A stretch of 16,410 bases of DNA. It comes from an uncultured Eggerthellaceae bacterium. Lineage in GTDB: Bacteria > Actinomycetota > Coriobacteriia > Coriobacteriales > Eggerthellaceae. Shown one piece after another: positions 1 to 6,702 of the stretch. Both the position numbers and the translations under genes were made by a program. The notes beneath the pieces were generated by a model. That model was not told the origin of the DNA, did no database searches, and saw only the letters and a list, made by a program, of their open reading frames with translations. The stretch is from assembly GCA_934630905.1 (NCBI GenBank), contig CAKTXN010000039.1, positions 1-16,410 on the forward strand. The letters run 5' to 3'. Each line of letters opens with the position of its first letter. Positions within the stretch are counted from its first letter, which is position 1.

Positions 1-1734
1 CTTCGCGATCATCTGCGTGCCCAGCAGCACCGCGCGGGGCGCTTGTACAAAGCTCTCAAGCAGCTTTTGATGTGCACCTTTCGTCTTCGTGGTGTCGGCA
101 TCCATGCGAACCACGGCAACATTGGCAAACTCTTCCCCGAAACCCGCAATAAGCGCCTTAAGCTCCGACTCAACGCGCTGTGTACCCGCGCCGAATTTCT
201 TCAGGTACGGGCTTCCGCATTGGGGGCACACCGCCGGCGCAGGTTCACTGTGCCCGCAATGATGGCAAATGCAGCTTCCGCCTTCTTCGTGATACGTCAG
301 CGATGTTGAGCACGAATCACACGTGGGCACAAAGCCGCAATCGCGGCAGAGCAGGAATTTCGCGAAGCCACGTTGATTGAGCATAAGAACCGCTTTTTGA
401 CCGCACTCAAGCGTTTCGCGCAGCGCGCCGATAAGCGGACGGGAGAACATCGAACGATGCCCCGCCGAAAATTCTTTTGCCATGTCCACAATATCGATGC
501 GCGGCATAGGGCGCCCGTTTGCACGTTGCCCCAGGTCAACTTTATGCCACAACGCGTTTTCTTCGCATTCGTGAAGCGTCTCCAAGGAAGGCGTGGCTGA
601 CCCCAGCACCACAACGGCCCCTTTGCGCGCCGCTTGCCAGCACGCAACGGTGCGCGCGTGGTAACGCGGCTGGCTGTCTTGCTTGTAGGAGCCTTCGTGT
701 TCCTCGTCGATGATGATGGCGCCCACGTTAGGCAGCGGCGTGAACAGCGCGCTGCGAGCACCTACTACAACGCGCGCCTGGCCCGAGCGGATAAAATCCC
801 ACTGGTCAAAGCGCTCTCCTTGGCTCATGCGCGAATGCATAACGGCAACTTGGTCGCCGAAACGTCCGCGAAAACGCGCGACCGTTTGGGGTGTAAGCGA
901 TATTTCTGGCACCAGAACAATAGCATTTTGTCCCTGTTCCAAAACGCGTTCGATAACGCGCAGATACACTTCCGTCTTGCCCGAGCCAGTAACGCCATCC
1001 ACTAAAACAACTTCGCCTTGCTTGCGTTCATAGGCGGAAAATACCACATCAAGCGCGCGTTGCTGCTGGTCATTGAGAGTCGGTTTCTCCACATCAACGC
1101 GAAAAATCGACGAATCCTGATCCGCAAGCCCGCGAAAACGGCGCCGATGCTCCACCACCACAACGCCTTTTTTCTCCAACGCGGTTAGGCATGACGAAAC
1201 CGAACCATATTCAGCCGTGAGCTCGCTTACGCGCACATCGCCGCGACGCACCGCCGCAAGCACGGCTTCTTGCTTATAGGAGCCTTTACGCGGCACGAAG
1301 CCTTCCGCATTCGGACCAAGCGTGGCCCAGCGGTCATCGACTTCGCCCACGGCAGGCTGCTCAAGAACCCACGCGCCACCACGATGAATCACGCGGGGCA
1401 CGCCGCCGGGGGGCGTGAACAAACGAACGCACGACGAAAGCGGCGCAATGTAATAATGCGCCATGAACTGGGCACATGCTGCGCCATCACCATCGAAGAA
1501 CGGCTCGGAAGCCACTTCGAATATCTCTTTGATTTTCGCGCGCTCAAGTTCTTGGGCGCGCTCATCGGAATCATCGAACGTATCCAACACAAAGCCAAGG
1601 GCGCGCCGTGGCCCAAAAGGAACCACCACGGCACGCCCCACTAAATCAAGCTGTTCTATCGTAGGGGGAACGGCGTAAGTGAACGCCGCATCCAGCGATT
1701 GCGTTGGTATGTCAAGAACAACCGAAGCAAGCAA
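1..1734 (-). CDS. priA: Primosomal protein N' (replication restart helicase PriA), 3' end missing
   Basis: PriA is a superfamily 2 DNA helicase that recognises stalled forks and reloads the replicative helicase. I translated 578 codons on the minus strand without a stop; the frame runs off the left edge just after GTQMIAK, so roughly the last 150-200 residues are missing. Visible parts in order: an N-terminal DNA-binding domain (VVLDIPTQSLDAAFTYAVPP, residues 5-24); Walker A GVTGSGKTE near 245-253; the DEEH box near 342-345; the helicase motif GSATPS; and the zinc-binding region with all four Cys pairs (CRDC, CDSC, CHHC, CPQC) between about 462 and 506. I chose the TTG at 1732-1734 because it gives the usual PriA N-terminus and lies 12 bases past the metK stop. 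No ATG fits, and an ATT at 1741-1743 is the only nearby alternative. It is almost certainly co-transcribed with metK. Family call is very secure; the start is less so. Confidence 0.96.
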   Translation of the reverse strand, partial: MLASVVLDIPTQSLDAAFTYAVPPTIEQLDLVGRAVVVPFGPRRALGFVLDTFDDSDERAQELERAKIKEIFEVASEPFFDGDGAACAQFMAHYYIAPLSSCVRLFTPPGGVPRVIHRGGAWVLEQPAVGEVDDRWATLGPNAEGFVPRKGSYKQEAVLAAVRRGDVRVSELTAEYGSVSSCLTALEKKGVVVVEHRRRFRGLADQDSSIFRVDVEKPTLNDQQQRALDVVFSAYERKQGEVVLVDGVTGSGKTEVYLRVIERVLEQGQNAIVLVPEISLTPQTVARFRGRFGDQVAVMHSRMSQGERFDQWDFIRSGQARVVVGARSALFTPLPNVGAIIIDEEHEGSYKQDSQPRYHARTVACWQAARKGAVVVLGSATPSLETLHECEENALWHKVDLGQRANGRPMPRIDIVDMAKEFSAGHRSMFSRPLIGALRETLECGQKAVLMLNQRGFAKFLLCRDCGFVPTCDSCSTSLTYHEEGGSCICHHCGHSEPAPAVCPQCGSPYLKKFGAGTQRVESELKALIAGFGEEFANVAVVRMDADTTKTKGAHQKLLESFVQAPRAVLLGTQMIAK

Positions 1735-1746
1735 AGCGGCAATACC

Positions 1747-3006
1747 CTACAGCCCCGCCGCTTGGCGCAGCTCGTCAACGCGATTCGTGTTCTCCCAGGT
1801 GAACTCAGGAAGCTCGCGACCAAAATGGCCATATGCAGCCGTCTTGCGATAGATAGGACGGCGTAAGTCGAGCTCGCGGATGATGGCACCTGGGCGCAAA
1901 TCGAAGACTTCGGCCACAGCTTTTTCGATCACGGGAGTATCCACATGATTCGTGCCAAACGTGTCCACCATAATGGAAATGGGGTGCGCCACGCCAATTG
2001 CGTAAGCAATCTGCACTTCGCAGCGATCCGCCAGTCCAGCAGCAACCACATTTTTCGCCACCCAGCGCGCGGCATATGCGGCGGAGCGGTCAACCTTTGT
2101 GCAGTCCTTGCCCGAGAACGCGCCGCCGCCATGACGACCCATGCCGCCATACGTGTCAACAATGATCTTGCGGCCCGTTAAACCGGAGTCGCCCATAGGT
2201 CCGCCCACCACGAAACGTCCCGTAGGATTCACGTAAATCTCCAGGTCATCGGCAACCTTGACGCCTTCTTCCTGGAACACGGGCTTGATTACATGCGCCA
2301 CCAAGTCGTCATAGATTTGACCGACTTCAACTTCTTCAGCATGCTGAGTGGAGACAAGCACTTTCTCCACCTGCGTGGGCTTGCCGTCAATGTAGCGCAC
2401 GGAAACCTGCGTCTTTCCATCGGGACGCAGATACGGCAGCGTTCCATCTTTGCGAACGCTGGTCAGGCGCTCCGCCAAACGATGCGCCAGATAGATGGGC
2501 ATCGGCATAAGCGTGCTCGTTTCGTTGCAGGCATAGCCGAATACCATGCCCTGGTCGCCTGCGCCCACTTTGTCGATGTCGTCCACGCTTTCGCCACGCT
2601 GAGCCTCGTAGGACTCATCGACGCCCATGGCGATGTCGGCAGATTGCTCGTGGATGGCATTGACAACGCCGCAAGTATCGCAGTCGAAGCCGTACTTCGC
2701 GCGGTCGTAGCCAATCTCGCGGATGGTATCGCGCACGATTTGCTGCACGTCAACGTATGCTTCCGTGCGAATTTCGCCCGTCACCACCACAAGACCCGTG
2801 GAAGTCATGGTCTCGCAGGCGCAACGCACGTTGTCCACGTCGGCAGGAACGCCCGTAGGCGAAACATAGCCGGCTTTCTGAAGCTCGATTTCCTTCGCCA
2901 AAATGGCATCCAAGATAGCATCAGAAACCTGATCGCAAATCTTGTCAGGATGACCTTCAGTCACCGACTCCGACGTGAAAAGATAAGATGAGTGTTCTTC
3001 AGACAT
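1747..3006 (-). CDS. metK: S-adenosylmethionine synthetase
   Basis: MetK makes S-adenosylmethionine from methionine and ATP, in the cytoplasm as a homotetramer. The 419-residue product carries the family signatures: GHPDK at 18-22, GAGDQG at 148-153, PTGRFVVGGPMGDSG at 261-275 and GGGAFSGKD at 293-301. It is somewhat longer than the usual 380-400 residues, partly because of an insertion around residues 44-58 (KAGYVSPTGVPADVD) before the CETM segment. The open frame extends 43 codons upstream to 3135. The real start is the ATG at 3004-3006, because a perfect AAGGAGG (3014-3020) sits 7 bases before it and the upstream codons coincide with a folded RNA leader. priA follows after 12 bases, in the same frame but separated by the TAG stop. 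Expression is probably controlled by the leader. Confidence 0.97.
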   Translation of the reverse strand: MSEEHSSYLFTSESVTEGHPDKICDQVSDAILDAILAKEIELQKAGYVSPTGVPADVDNVRCACETMTSTGLVVVTGEIRTEAYVDVQQIVRDTIREIGYDRAKYGFDCDTCGVVNAIHEQSADIAMGVDESYEAQRGESVDDIDKVGAGDQGMVFGYACNETSTLMPMPIYLAHRLAERLTSVRKDGTLPYLRPDGKTQVSVRYIDGKPTQVEKVLVSTQHAEEVEVGQIYDDLVAHVIKPVFQEEGVKVADDLEIYVNPTGRFVVGGPMGDSGLTGRKIIVDTYGGMGRHGGGAFSGKDCTKVDRSAAYAARWVAKNVVAAGLADRCEVQIAYAIGVAHPISIMVDTFGTNHVDTPVIEKAVAEVFDLRPGAIIRELDLRRPIYRKTAAYGHFGRELPEFTWENTNRVDELRQAAGL

Positions 3007-3016
3007 GAGAATACCT

Positions 3017-3114
3017 CCTTCATCGGTGTTGGCCGGACCACCATAGCACGTCAGACGCACCTGGTTGGTGTCGGGATCGCTGAGCCAACTCTCTCCCCCG
3101 ACTCTGGATAACGG
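3017..3114 (-). promoter_or_regulatory. Candidate SAM riboswitch (SAM-I/SAM-IV-like) in the metK leader
   Basis: On the minus strand CCGTTATC (3107-3114) pairs with GATGAAGG (3017-3024) with one mismatch, like the P1 helix of SAM-I, including the typical TATC and GATGA ends. Next come AGAG, then a perfect 6-bp stem GTCGGG/CCCGAC (3097-3102 with 3070-3075). Inside it is a small GAG-TTGG-CTC hairpin. Its loop region GTTGGC (3084-3089) is perfectly complementary to GCCAAC (3028-3033), the expected loop-to-junction pseudoknot. A GGTG segment follows a short third hairpin, as in the family. The 3' half of P1 contains the AAGG of the Shine-Dalgarno, and no terminator stands between aptamer and ATG, so ligand binding would block translation. 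Position before metK supports SAM as ligand. Structure was folded by eye; the exact subclass is uncertain. Confidence 0.72.
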
Positions 3115-3116
3115 AT

Positions 3117-3167
3117 GTTGCGTTTTCGAACGCAACTCTATAGTTTCAGCATGATACCACCATGCTG
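3117..3167 (-). promoter_or_regulatory. metK promoter-proximal inverted repeat and leader hairpin
   Basis: Two inverted repeats precede the aptamer on the minus strand. CAGCATG (3161-3167) and CATGCTG (3147-3153) are perfect 7-base arms with a 7-base spacer, which looks like an operator. GTTGCGTT-CGAA-AACGCAAC (3117-3136) is a perfect 8-bp hairpin just upstream of P1. Between them lies TATAGA (3137-3142), a possible -10 box, but I see no convincing -35 partner, so the transcription start is unresolved. Confidence 0.35.
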
Positions 3168-3474
3168 TCCTATTTTAATGACAATTTAGTGACATAGTAC
3201 ACATTGGGTACAAAATTCAGGCGAAAGCGGCGAAGCACACATGGCTCGCTCTGCCACTCGCAGCGCCCTCCGGCTCCGCACAGACGGCTTCGGCATCGGA
3301 GACCAACCCCACATCCACGCCCTGGCTTCGCCGCCCCCCCTCGCCGCCAGCAATTTGTTGACAAATTACCCCACCTTTTGTCAACAATTCGTGCGCGTTC
3401 GCTACGATGCGCTGGTTCTGTGCGCGGGCGGCGCAAGCTCGTTGTACCCGCGCCCGGAACTTTAGTTTCGCCAC
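3168..3474. other. Gene-free stretch between the nucleotidyltransferase gene and metK
   Basis: Besides the R1 repeat at 3355-3387 I see no gene here. Short open frames exist on both strands, but they are low-complexity, Arg/Ala-rich, lack ribosome binding sites, and run through R1, which shows they are chance frames. The sequence changes from AT-rich near 3175-3225 to very GC-rich near 3300-3350. It should hold the end of the upstream transcript and the start of the metK transcript. Confidence 0.6.
3355..3387. repeat. R1 palindromic repeat, copy 1
   Basis: A 33-bp palindrome: arms TTGTTGACAAA and TTTGTCAACAA (11 bp, perfect) around the loop TTACCCCACCT. It is identical to copy 3 at 8647-8679. 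Read along the local minus-strand transcription, the loop is AGGTGGGGTAA, the same sense as in copy 2 relative to its gene. Confidence 0.93.
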
Positions 3475-3493
3475 CGCGCTTTACTTCAGCGCG
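3475..3493 (-). terminator. Hairpin directly after the nucleotidyltransferase stop codon
   Basis: On the minus strand CGCGCT and AGCGCG pair perfectly around a 7-base loop, starting right after the TAG stop at 3494-3496. No run of T follows, so it is not a textbook intrinsic terminator. It may protect the mRNA 3' end or act with a factor. Confidence 0.35.
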
Positions 3494-4285
3494 CTACACC
3501 CGATAACGCGGGTCAATCTCTTGCAGCTCGGCAAACGAGTCGATTTCCGCCACGTCATCGAACGTGCACGCCTCGACCGCAATATCATAGCGGGCATTGC
3601 GCAGAACGCACGGCACGTCATCCCAGAAACGCTGCTTGTTCTCATCGTTTTCGTCAAAGCATTCAGGCAGGTCAACAGCAAGCTTCGCACCATCTTCGGC
3701 AGTCCAGTAACTAATGCCGTACATGTGGTTCGTGTTCTTGCCGCCCTTGTGCAAGTCCACAACACGGCCGTTTTCCACATCAAGGCACCAGTCGGGCGTC
3801 TCTTCAACCGGCACGCCCATATAGCAGGATTGGAAGCGGTACTTTTTAAGCAGCGCGGGATTGCTTAAAAACAAATCACTCTCGAACACATACGCATTCT
3901 GGAAAAGATCGCGCGCCACGCACGCCGAGGAAATGTTGTTCGTAGAATCGTAGATTGGATTTTCCAGCAACGTAACAGTCGGATAATCATCAAGCAGCAA
4001 CCGGAACTGTTCCTTCAAATATCCCGTCACAATGTAGATTTCCGTAACATCAATCGCCAAAAGTGCATCAAGGATAGTCTCGATAATACGCTTTCCATTA
4101 ACGTTGACCAGGGGTTTTGGAGTATTGATGGTAATAGGCAGCATGCGGCTTCCAAAACCGCTTGCCAAAAGTACTGCGCGTTTCGCACGATACGGCTCAA
4201 GCGTCTGCAAATCATCGGGGGTCGCCGTGCCGTTTTCGTACTTTTCTTCGAGCAAGCGAAACTGCTGTTCGCTCAATGATTCCAT
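3494..4285 (-). CDS. LicC-like nucleotidyltransferase (NTP-transferase family)
   Basis: The 263-residue product has a GT-A nucleotidyltransferase fold. The nucleotide-binding signature LASGFGSRM is at 40-48, TPKPLV at 55-60, an acidic ESD at 135-137 that fits the metal site, and a late EIDSFAEL at 247-254, typical of LicC-like cytidylyltransferases. LicC activates phosphocholine with CTP for decoration of surface polymers, but this family also contains sugar-1-phosphate enzymes, so the substrate is open. The first 36 residues form a helical N-terminal extension (SEQQFRLLEEKYENG) not needed for the core fold; similar extensions often precede this domain. The ATG at 4285 follows GGAAGG by about 8 bases. 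It is divergent from the ATP-grasp gene at 4442, which suggests shared control. No other choline or polymer genes are visible, so the pathway is unproven. Confidence 0.85.
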   Translation of the reverse strand: MESLSEQQFRLLEEKYENGTATPDDLQTLEPYRAKRAVLLASGFGSRMLPITINTPKPLVNVNGKRIIETILDALLAIDVTEIYIVTGYLKEQFRLLLDDYPTVTLLENPIYDSTNNISSACVARDLFQNAYVFESDLFLSNPALLKKYRFQSCYMGVPVEETPDWCLDVENGRVVDLHKGGKNTNHMYGISYWTAEDGAKLAVDLPECFDENDENKQRFWDDVPCVLRNARYDIAVEACTFDDVAEIDSFAELQEIDPRYRV

Positions 4286-4315
4286 GCCAATTCCTTCCGT
4301 TCGCGAAACTTGCTT

Positions 4316-4345
4316 ATCCTACGCCTTTTGCTAAGTACCTGTAAA
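4316..4345 (-). promoter_or_regulatory. Candidate promoter for the nucleotidyltransferase gene
   Basis: On the minus strand TTTACA (4340-4345) and TAGGAT (4316-4321) are 18 bases apart, giving a 5' leader of about 25 bases. The -35 overlaps one arm of an inverted repeat, AAACAG (4343-4348) with CTGTTT (4366-4371), lying in the 156-base divergent region. An AT-rich TAAAAT at 4378-4383 could be a -10 for the plus-strand gene, but it has no clear -35. Confidence 0.42.
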
Positions 4346-4441
4346 CAGTTTGTTCCGCAAAGCGTCTGTTTTTACCCTAAAATAAACCGAAACAACAAAT
4401 CGAAGCAATGCGTGTCCAACGCAAAAACAAAGGAGCTTTTC

Positions 4442-5896
4442 ATGGCAACGAATGCTCAGCTCACCGATGAGTACCTTCAGATAATCGCCGATCTTAACGG
4501 CGATATTGAAGGTCGCAAAATCGCAGCGGAATATATGGAAAACAGCACGGCGATCGTGCACCACCAGCACGTGGCATGCAGCTATCTGCCGCGCCTGCTC
4601 AACCGCGAAACGTACGACATCATGAAAGAAACGTCGGAAACGGCGCATCGCATTCTGTGCAAAGTTATCCAGCGCTATTTGGACGACCCCGCGTATCGTG
4701 AAGTTTTCGATTTCGACCCGCGTCTGGTTGAACTTATCTTGCTGCCGCGCGGCTACGATGATCTGCTGCCGTTTGCGCGCGTTGATACGTTCTTGAACGA
4801 AGAAACCGGCGAGGTACGCTTCTGCGAATTCAACGGCGACGGTTCATCCGGCATGAACGAGAACCGCGAAATCACGCTTTCCGTGGCGCGCACCCCTGCG
4901 TTCAGGGAGTTTATTTCGCATGGGCACCGCATTGAGGCGTGCGAGCTGTTCGGCAACTGGATTCACCGATTCATTGACATCTATGAGCGCTCCGAAAACT
5001 GCGTTGCACACCCGCATTTTGCTATTTGCGACTATCTGGAAAACGGCGTGGTTGATGAGTTTCACCTGTTCGCCGACCAGTTTACGCGAAAAGGATACCC
5101 GTGCGTGGTGGCCGACGTGCGCGAACTGCGATTCGACGGCGAAACGCTTACCGACGGCAAGGGCAACCGCATTGACGCCATTTGGCGCCGCTGCGTGACA
5201 AACGACGTGATTGAGCATTGGGACGAATCTCAACAGCTCATCAATGCCGTGCGCGCCGGCAAAGTGACGCTCATCGGCAGCTTCGCGGGACACGTTGTGC
5301 ACGACAAGCAGATTTTCAGCGCCCTGTACGACCCGCGCACCCAAGCATTTTTGACGAACGAGGAAAACGAGTTCGTGAAGCGCACCGTACCATTGACCAC
5401 GTTTTTGGATAGCGAGCACATCGATTTGGCTGAAGTGCGCGCAAACAAAGATGCATGGATCATCAAGCCCACCGATGCATACGGCGCCCAAGACGTGTAC
5501 GCTGGCTGCGCGCAAACGCAGCAGCGCTGGGAAGAACTTGTTGACCAGTTCGCAAACGGCGCAGCGGGACATCCCTTCATTGTACAAAGCTACATCACGC
5601 CGTTCAAAACGCTCACATTGCCGCCCGAGAGCACGGCCGATTTGGAAGCGGGCAAAACAGAAGCCATACCCGAGCTCTACAATAACCTGAACGGCTTGTA
5701 CCTCTATAACGGTCAGTTCATGGGTGTATTCAGCCGCCTGGGACCGCTGCCCACCATCTCGAAGGACATGAAAGGCATCACCACTGCCACCATCTGGGTT
5801 GATTGCGGCAACATCTTCGCGCCCGAGCCGCCCGCATCCGTTGTTGCCGCTGGCGCGGGAACGCAAGGCTGCGGCTGCGACGGTAGCTGCTGCTAA
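4442..5896 (+). CDS. Circularly permuted ATP-grasp enzyme (glutathionylspermidine synthase-like) with Cys-rich tail
   Basis: The 484-residue product resembles circularly permuted ATP-grasp proteins, which join a carboxylate to an amine with ATP. The nucleotide and metal block RFCEFNGDGSSGMNEN is at 127-142 (compare the EFNADGP-type motif of glutathionylspermidine synthase). WIIKPTDAYGAQDVYAG at 339-355 fits the phosphate-binding segment, and GLYLYNGQFMGVFSRLG at 418-434 matches the late motif of the family. The chain ends in GCGCDGSCC with four cysteines (477, 479, 483, 484), possibly a metal or redox site. The open frame reaches back to 4310, but the ATG at 4442 follows AAAGGAGC at 4428-4435, so I use it. 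The stop directly abuts an R1 repeat, and the next gene follows in the same direction. The substrate is unknown; a ligase role is inferred from the family. Confidence 0.82.
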   Translation: MATNAQLTDEYLQIIADLNGDIEGRKIAAEYMENSTAIVHHQHVACSYLPRLLNRETYDIMKETSETAHRILCKVIQRYLDDPAYREVFDFDPRLVELILLPRGYDDLLPFARVDTFLNEETGEVRFCEFNGDGSSGMNENREITLSVARTPAFREFISHGHRIEACELFGNWIHRFIDIYERSENCVAHPHFAICDYLENGVVDEFHLFADQFTRKGYPCVVADVRELRFDGETLTDGKGNRIDAIWRRCVTNDVIEHWDESQQLINAVRAGKVTLIGSFAGHVVHDKQIFSALYDPRTQAFLTNEENEFVKRTVPLTTFLDSEHIDLAEVRANKDAWIIKPTDAYGAQDVYAGCAQTQQRWEELVDQFANGAAGHPFIVQSYITPFKTLTLPPESTADLEAGKTEAIPELYNNLNGLYLYNGQFMGVFSRLGPLPTISKDMKGITTATIWVDCGNIFAPEPPASVVAAGAGTQGCGCDGSCC

Positions 5897-5929
5897 TTGT
5901 TGACAAAAGGTGGAGTAATTTGTCAACAA
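5897..5929 (+). repeat. R1 palindromic repeat, copy 2 (operon spacer)
   Basis: Perfect 11-bp arms TTGTTGACAAA and TTTGTCAACAA flank the loop AGGTGGAGTAA. The copy begins on the base after the ATP-grasp TAA, and its last base is the A of the next ATG, so it is the whole intergenic spacer. The loop holds the only Shine-Dalgarno-like sequence available (AGGTGGAG). One base differs from copies 1 and 3 in the loop. Confidence 0.93.
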
Positions 5930-6693
5930 TGAAGAAGCTTATCAATACCGGTGCAGCGGTGTGCGCTGTGGTATGCCTTGTTGTCACGTTTTTAGCAGCA
6001 GGGTTTGCTGCGTGCGCTGCAACGCCATTACCAACGCGCGTTTTGTCGCAAGCATACGCAACCGACAGCATTTCGCCGTACACGCACGATGAACTCGTGA
6101 AAGCCGCCGCTGCAATCTACGACTACTCGTTTGCAAGCCACGACGCAGACGCGTTGAATGCAACCATGGATGAGCTCGTTATCGCAGCTCAAGCCGATGG
6201 TCGTGCGCCCGGCAACGCACAGGGAGAAGAATATCGCCTGGACAGTGCTGCAATTTCCCACTTAGACGATTGTTACGCGCTCGAAAGTGCTGTAAAAGTG
6301 CCCCTTATCGCCATTGCCGTGCTTGCCCTTGCAGCCGCAGCTCACGTGGGCGTGCGCACCGGCCGCAAAAACCTGGGACGCGTGCTGGCGTGCGCGGGCG
6401 GACTCGCTATTGCAGCGTTTCTAGCGTTCGGCACTGCGGCGCTTATCGACTTCGACGCGTTCTTTTCGCTCTTCCACGGCCTGCTCTTCGCCAGCGGCAC
6501 CTGGACGTTTTGGTACCGAAGCCTTCTTATTTGCAGCCTTCCTGAAGGTTTTTGGATGGGAATGGGCATTCTGTGGTTCGCAACAAGCCTTCTTCTCTCT
6601 ATACTGTCATGTTGCGTTGGCGTGCATCTCATAAGGAAGCGCGGCGCGCGGCCCCAAACAACGGATATTCAAAGCACACGCTTTAATAGATAA
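5929..6693 (+). CDS. DUF1461 integral membrane protein
   Basis: A 254-residue membrane protein of unknown function. An N-terminal hydrophobic segment (7-28) may be an anchor or signal peptide. An extracytoplasmic-type region of about 95 residues follows, then three more membrane segments near 124-142, 152-173 and 209-235, and a basic tail. The stretch DFDAFFSLFHGLLFASGTW (174-192) and LPEGFW (204-209) match the conserved core of the TIGR01906/DUF1461 family. A frame-compatible TTG at 5920 lies inside R1; I prefer the ATG at 5929, giving an MKKL start. The ribosome site would be AGGTGGAG in the R1 loop, about 13 bases away, which is long. gltX starts 9 bases after the stop, so the genes are probably co-transcribed. 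Confidence 0.8.
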   Translation: MKKLINTGAAVCAVVCLVVTFLAAGFAACAATPLPTRVLSQAYATDSISPYTHDELVKAAAAIYDYSFASHDADALNATMDELVIAAQADGRAPGNAQGEEYRLDSAAISHLDDCYALESAVKVPLIAIAVLALAAAAHVGVRTGRKNLGRVLACAGGLAIAAFLAFGTAALIDFDAFFSLFHGLLFASGTWTFWYRSLLICSLPEGFWMGMGILWFATSLLLSILSCCVGVHLIRKRGARPQTTDIQSTRFNR

Positions 6694-6702
6694 GGATCAC
6701 AC

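Noticed and set aside
1732..1749. metK-priA fusion by readthrough of the in-frame TAG
   Set aside because: The two genes are in the same frame, but both proteins have normal ends and PriA has a fitting TTG start; no recoding signal is visible.
2293..2991. 232-codon open frame on the plus strand
   Set aside because: It lies fully antisense to metK, has no recognisable motif, and is explained by the codon bias of metK.
3007..3135. 43-codon N-terminal extension of metK
   Set aside because: It overlaps the folded leader, and the internal ATG at 3006 has a perfect AAGGAGG; the encoded peptide has no resemblance to MetK.
4844..5929. 361-codon open frame on the minus strand
   Set aside because: Antisense to the ATP-grasp gene, starts inside R1, and has no family features; a shadow frame.
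5920..5931. TTG start for the DUF1461 protein
   Set aside because: It lies within the R1 arm and would add only three residues before a better MKKL signal-like start at 5929.
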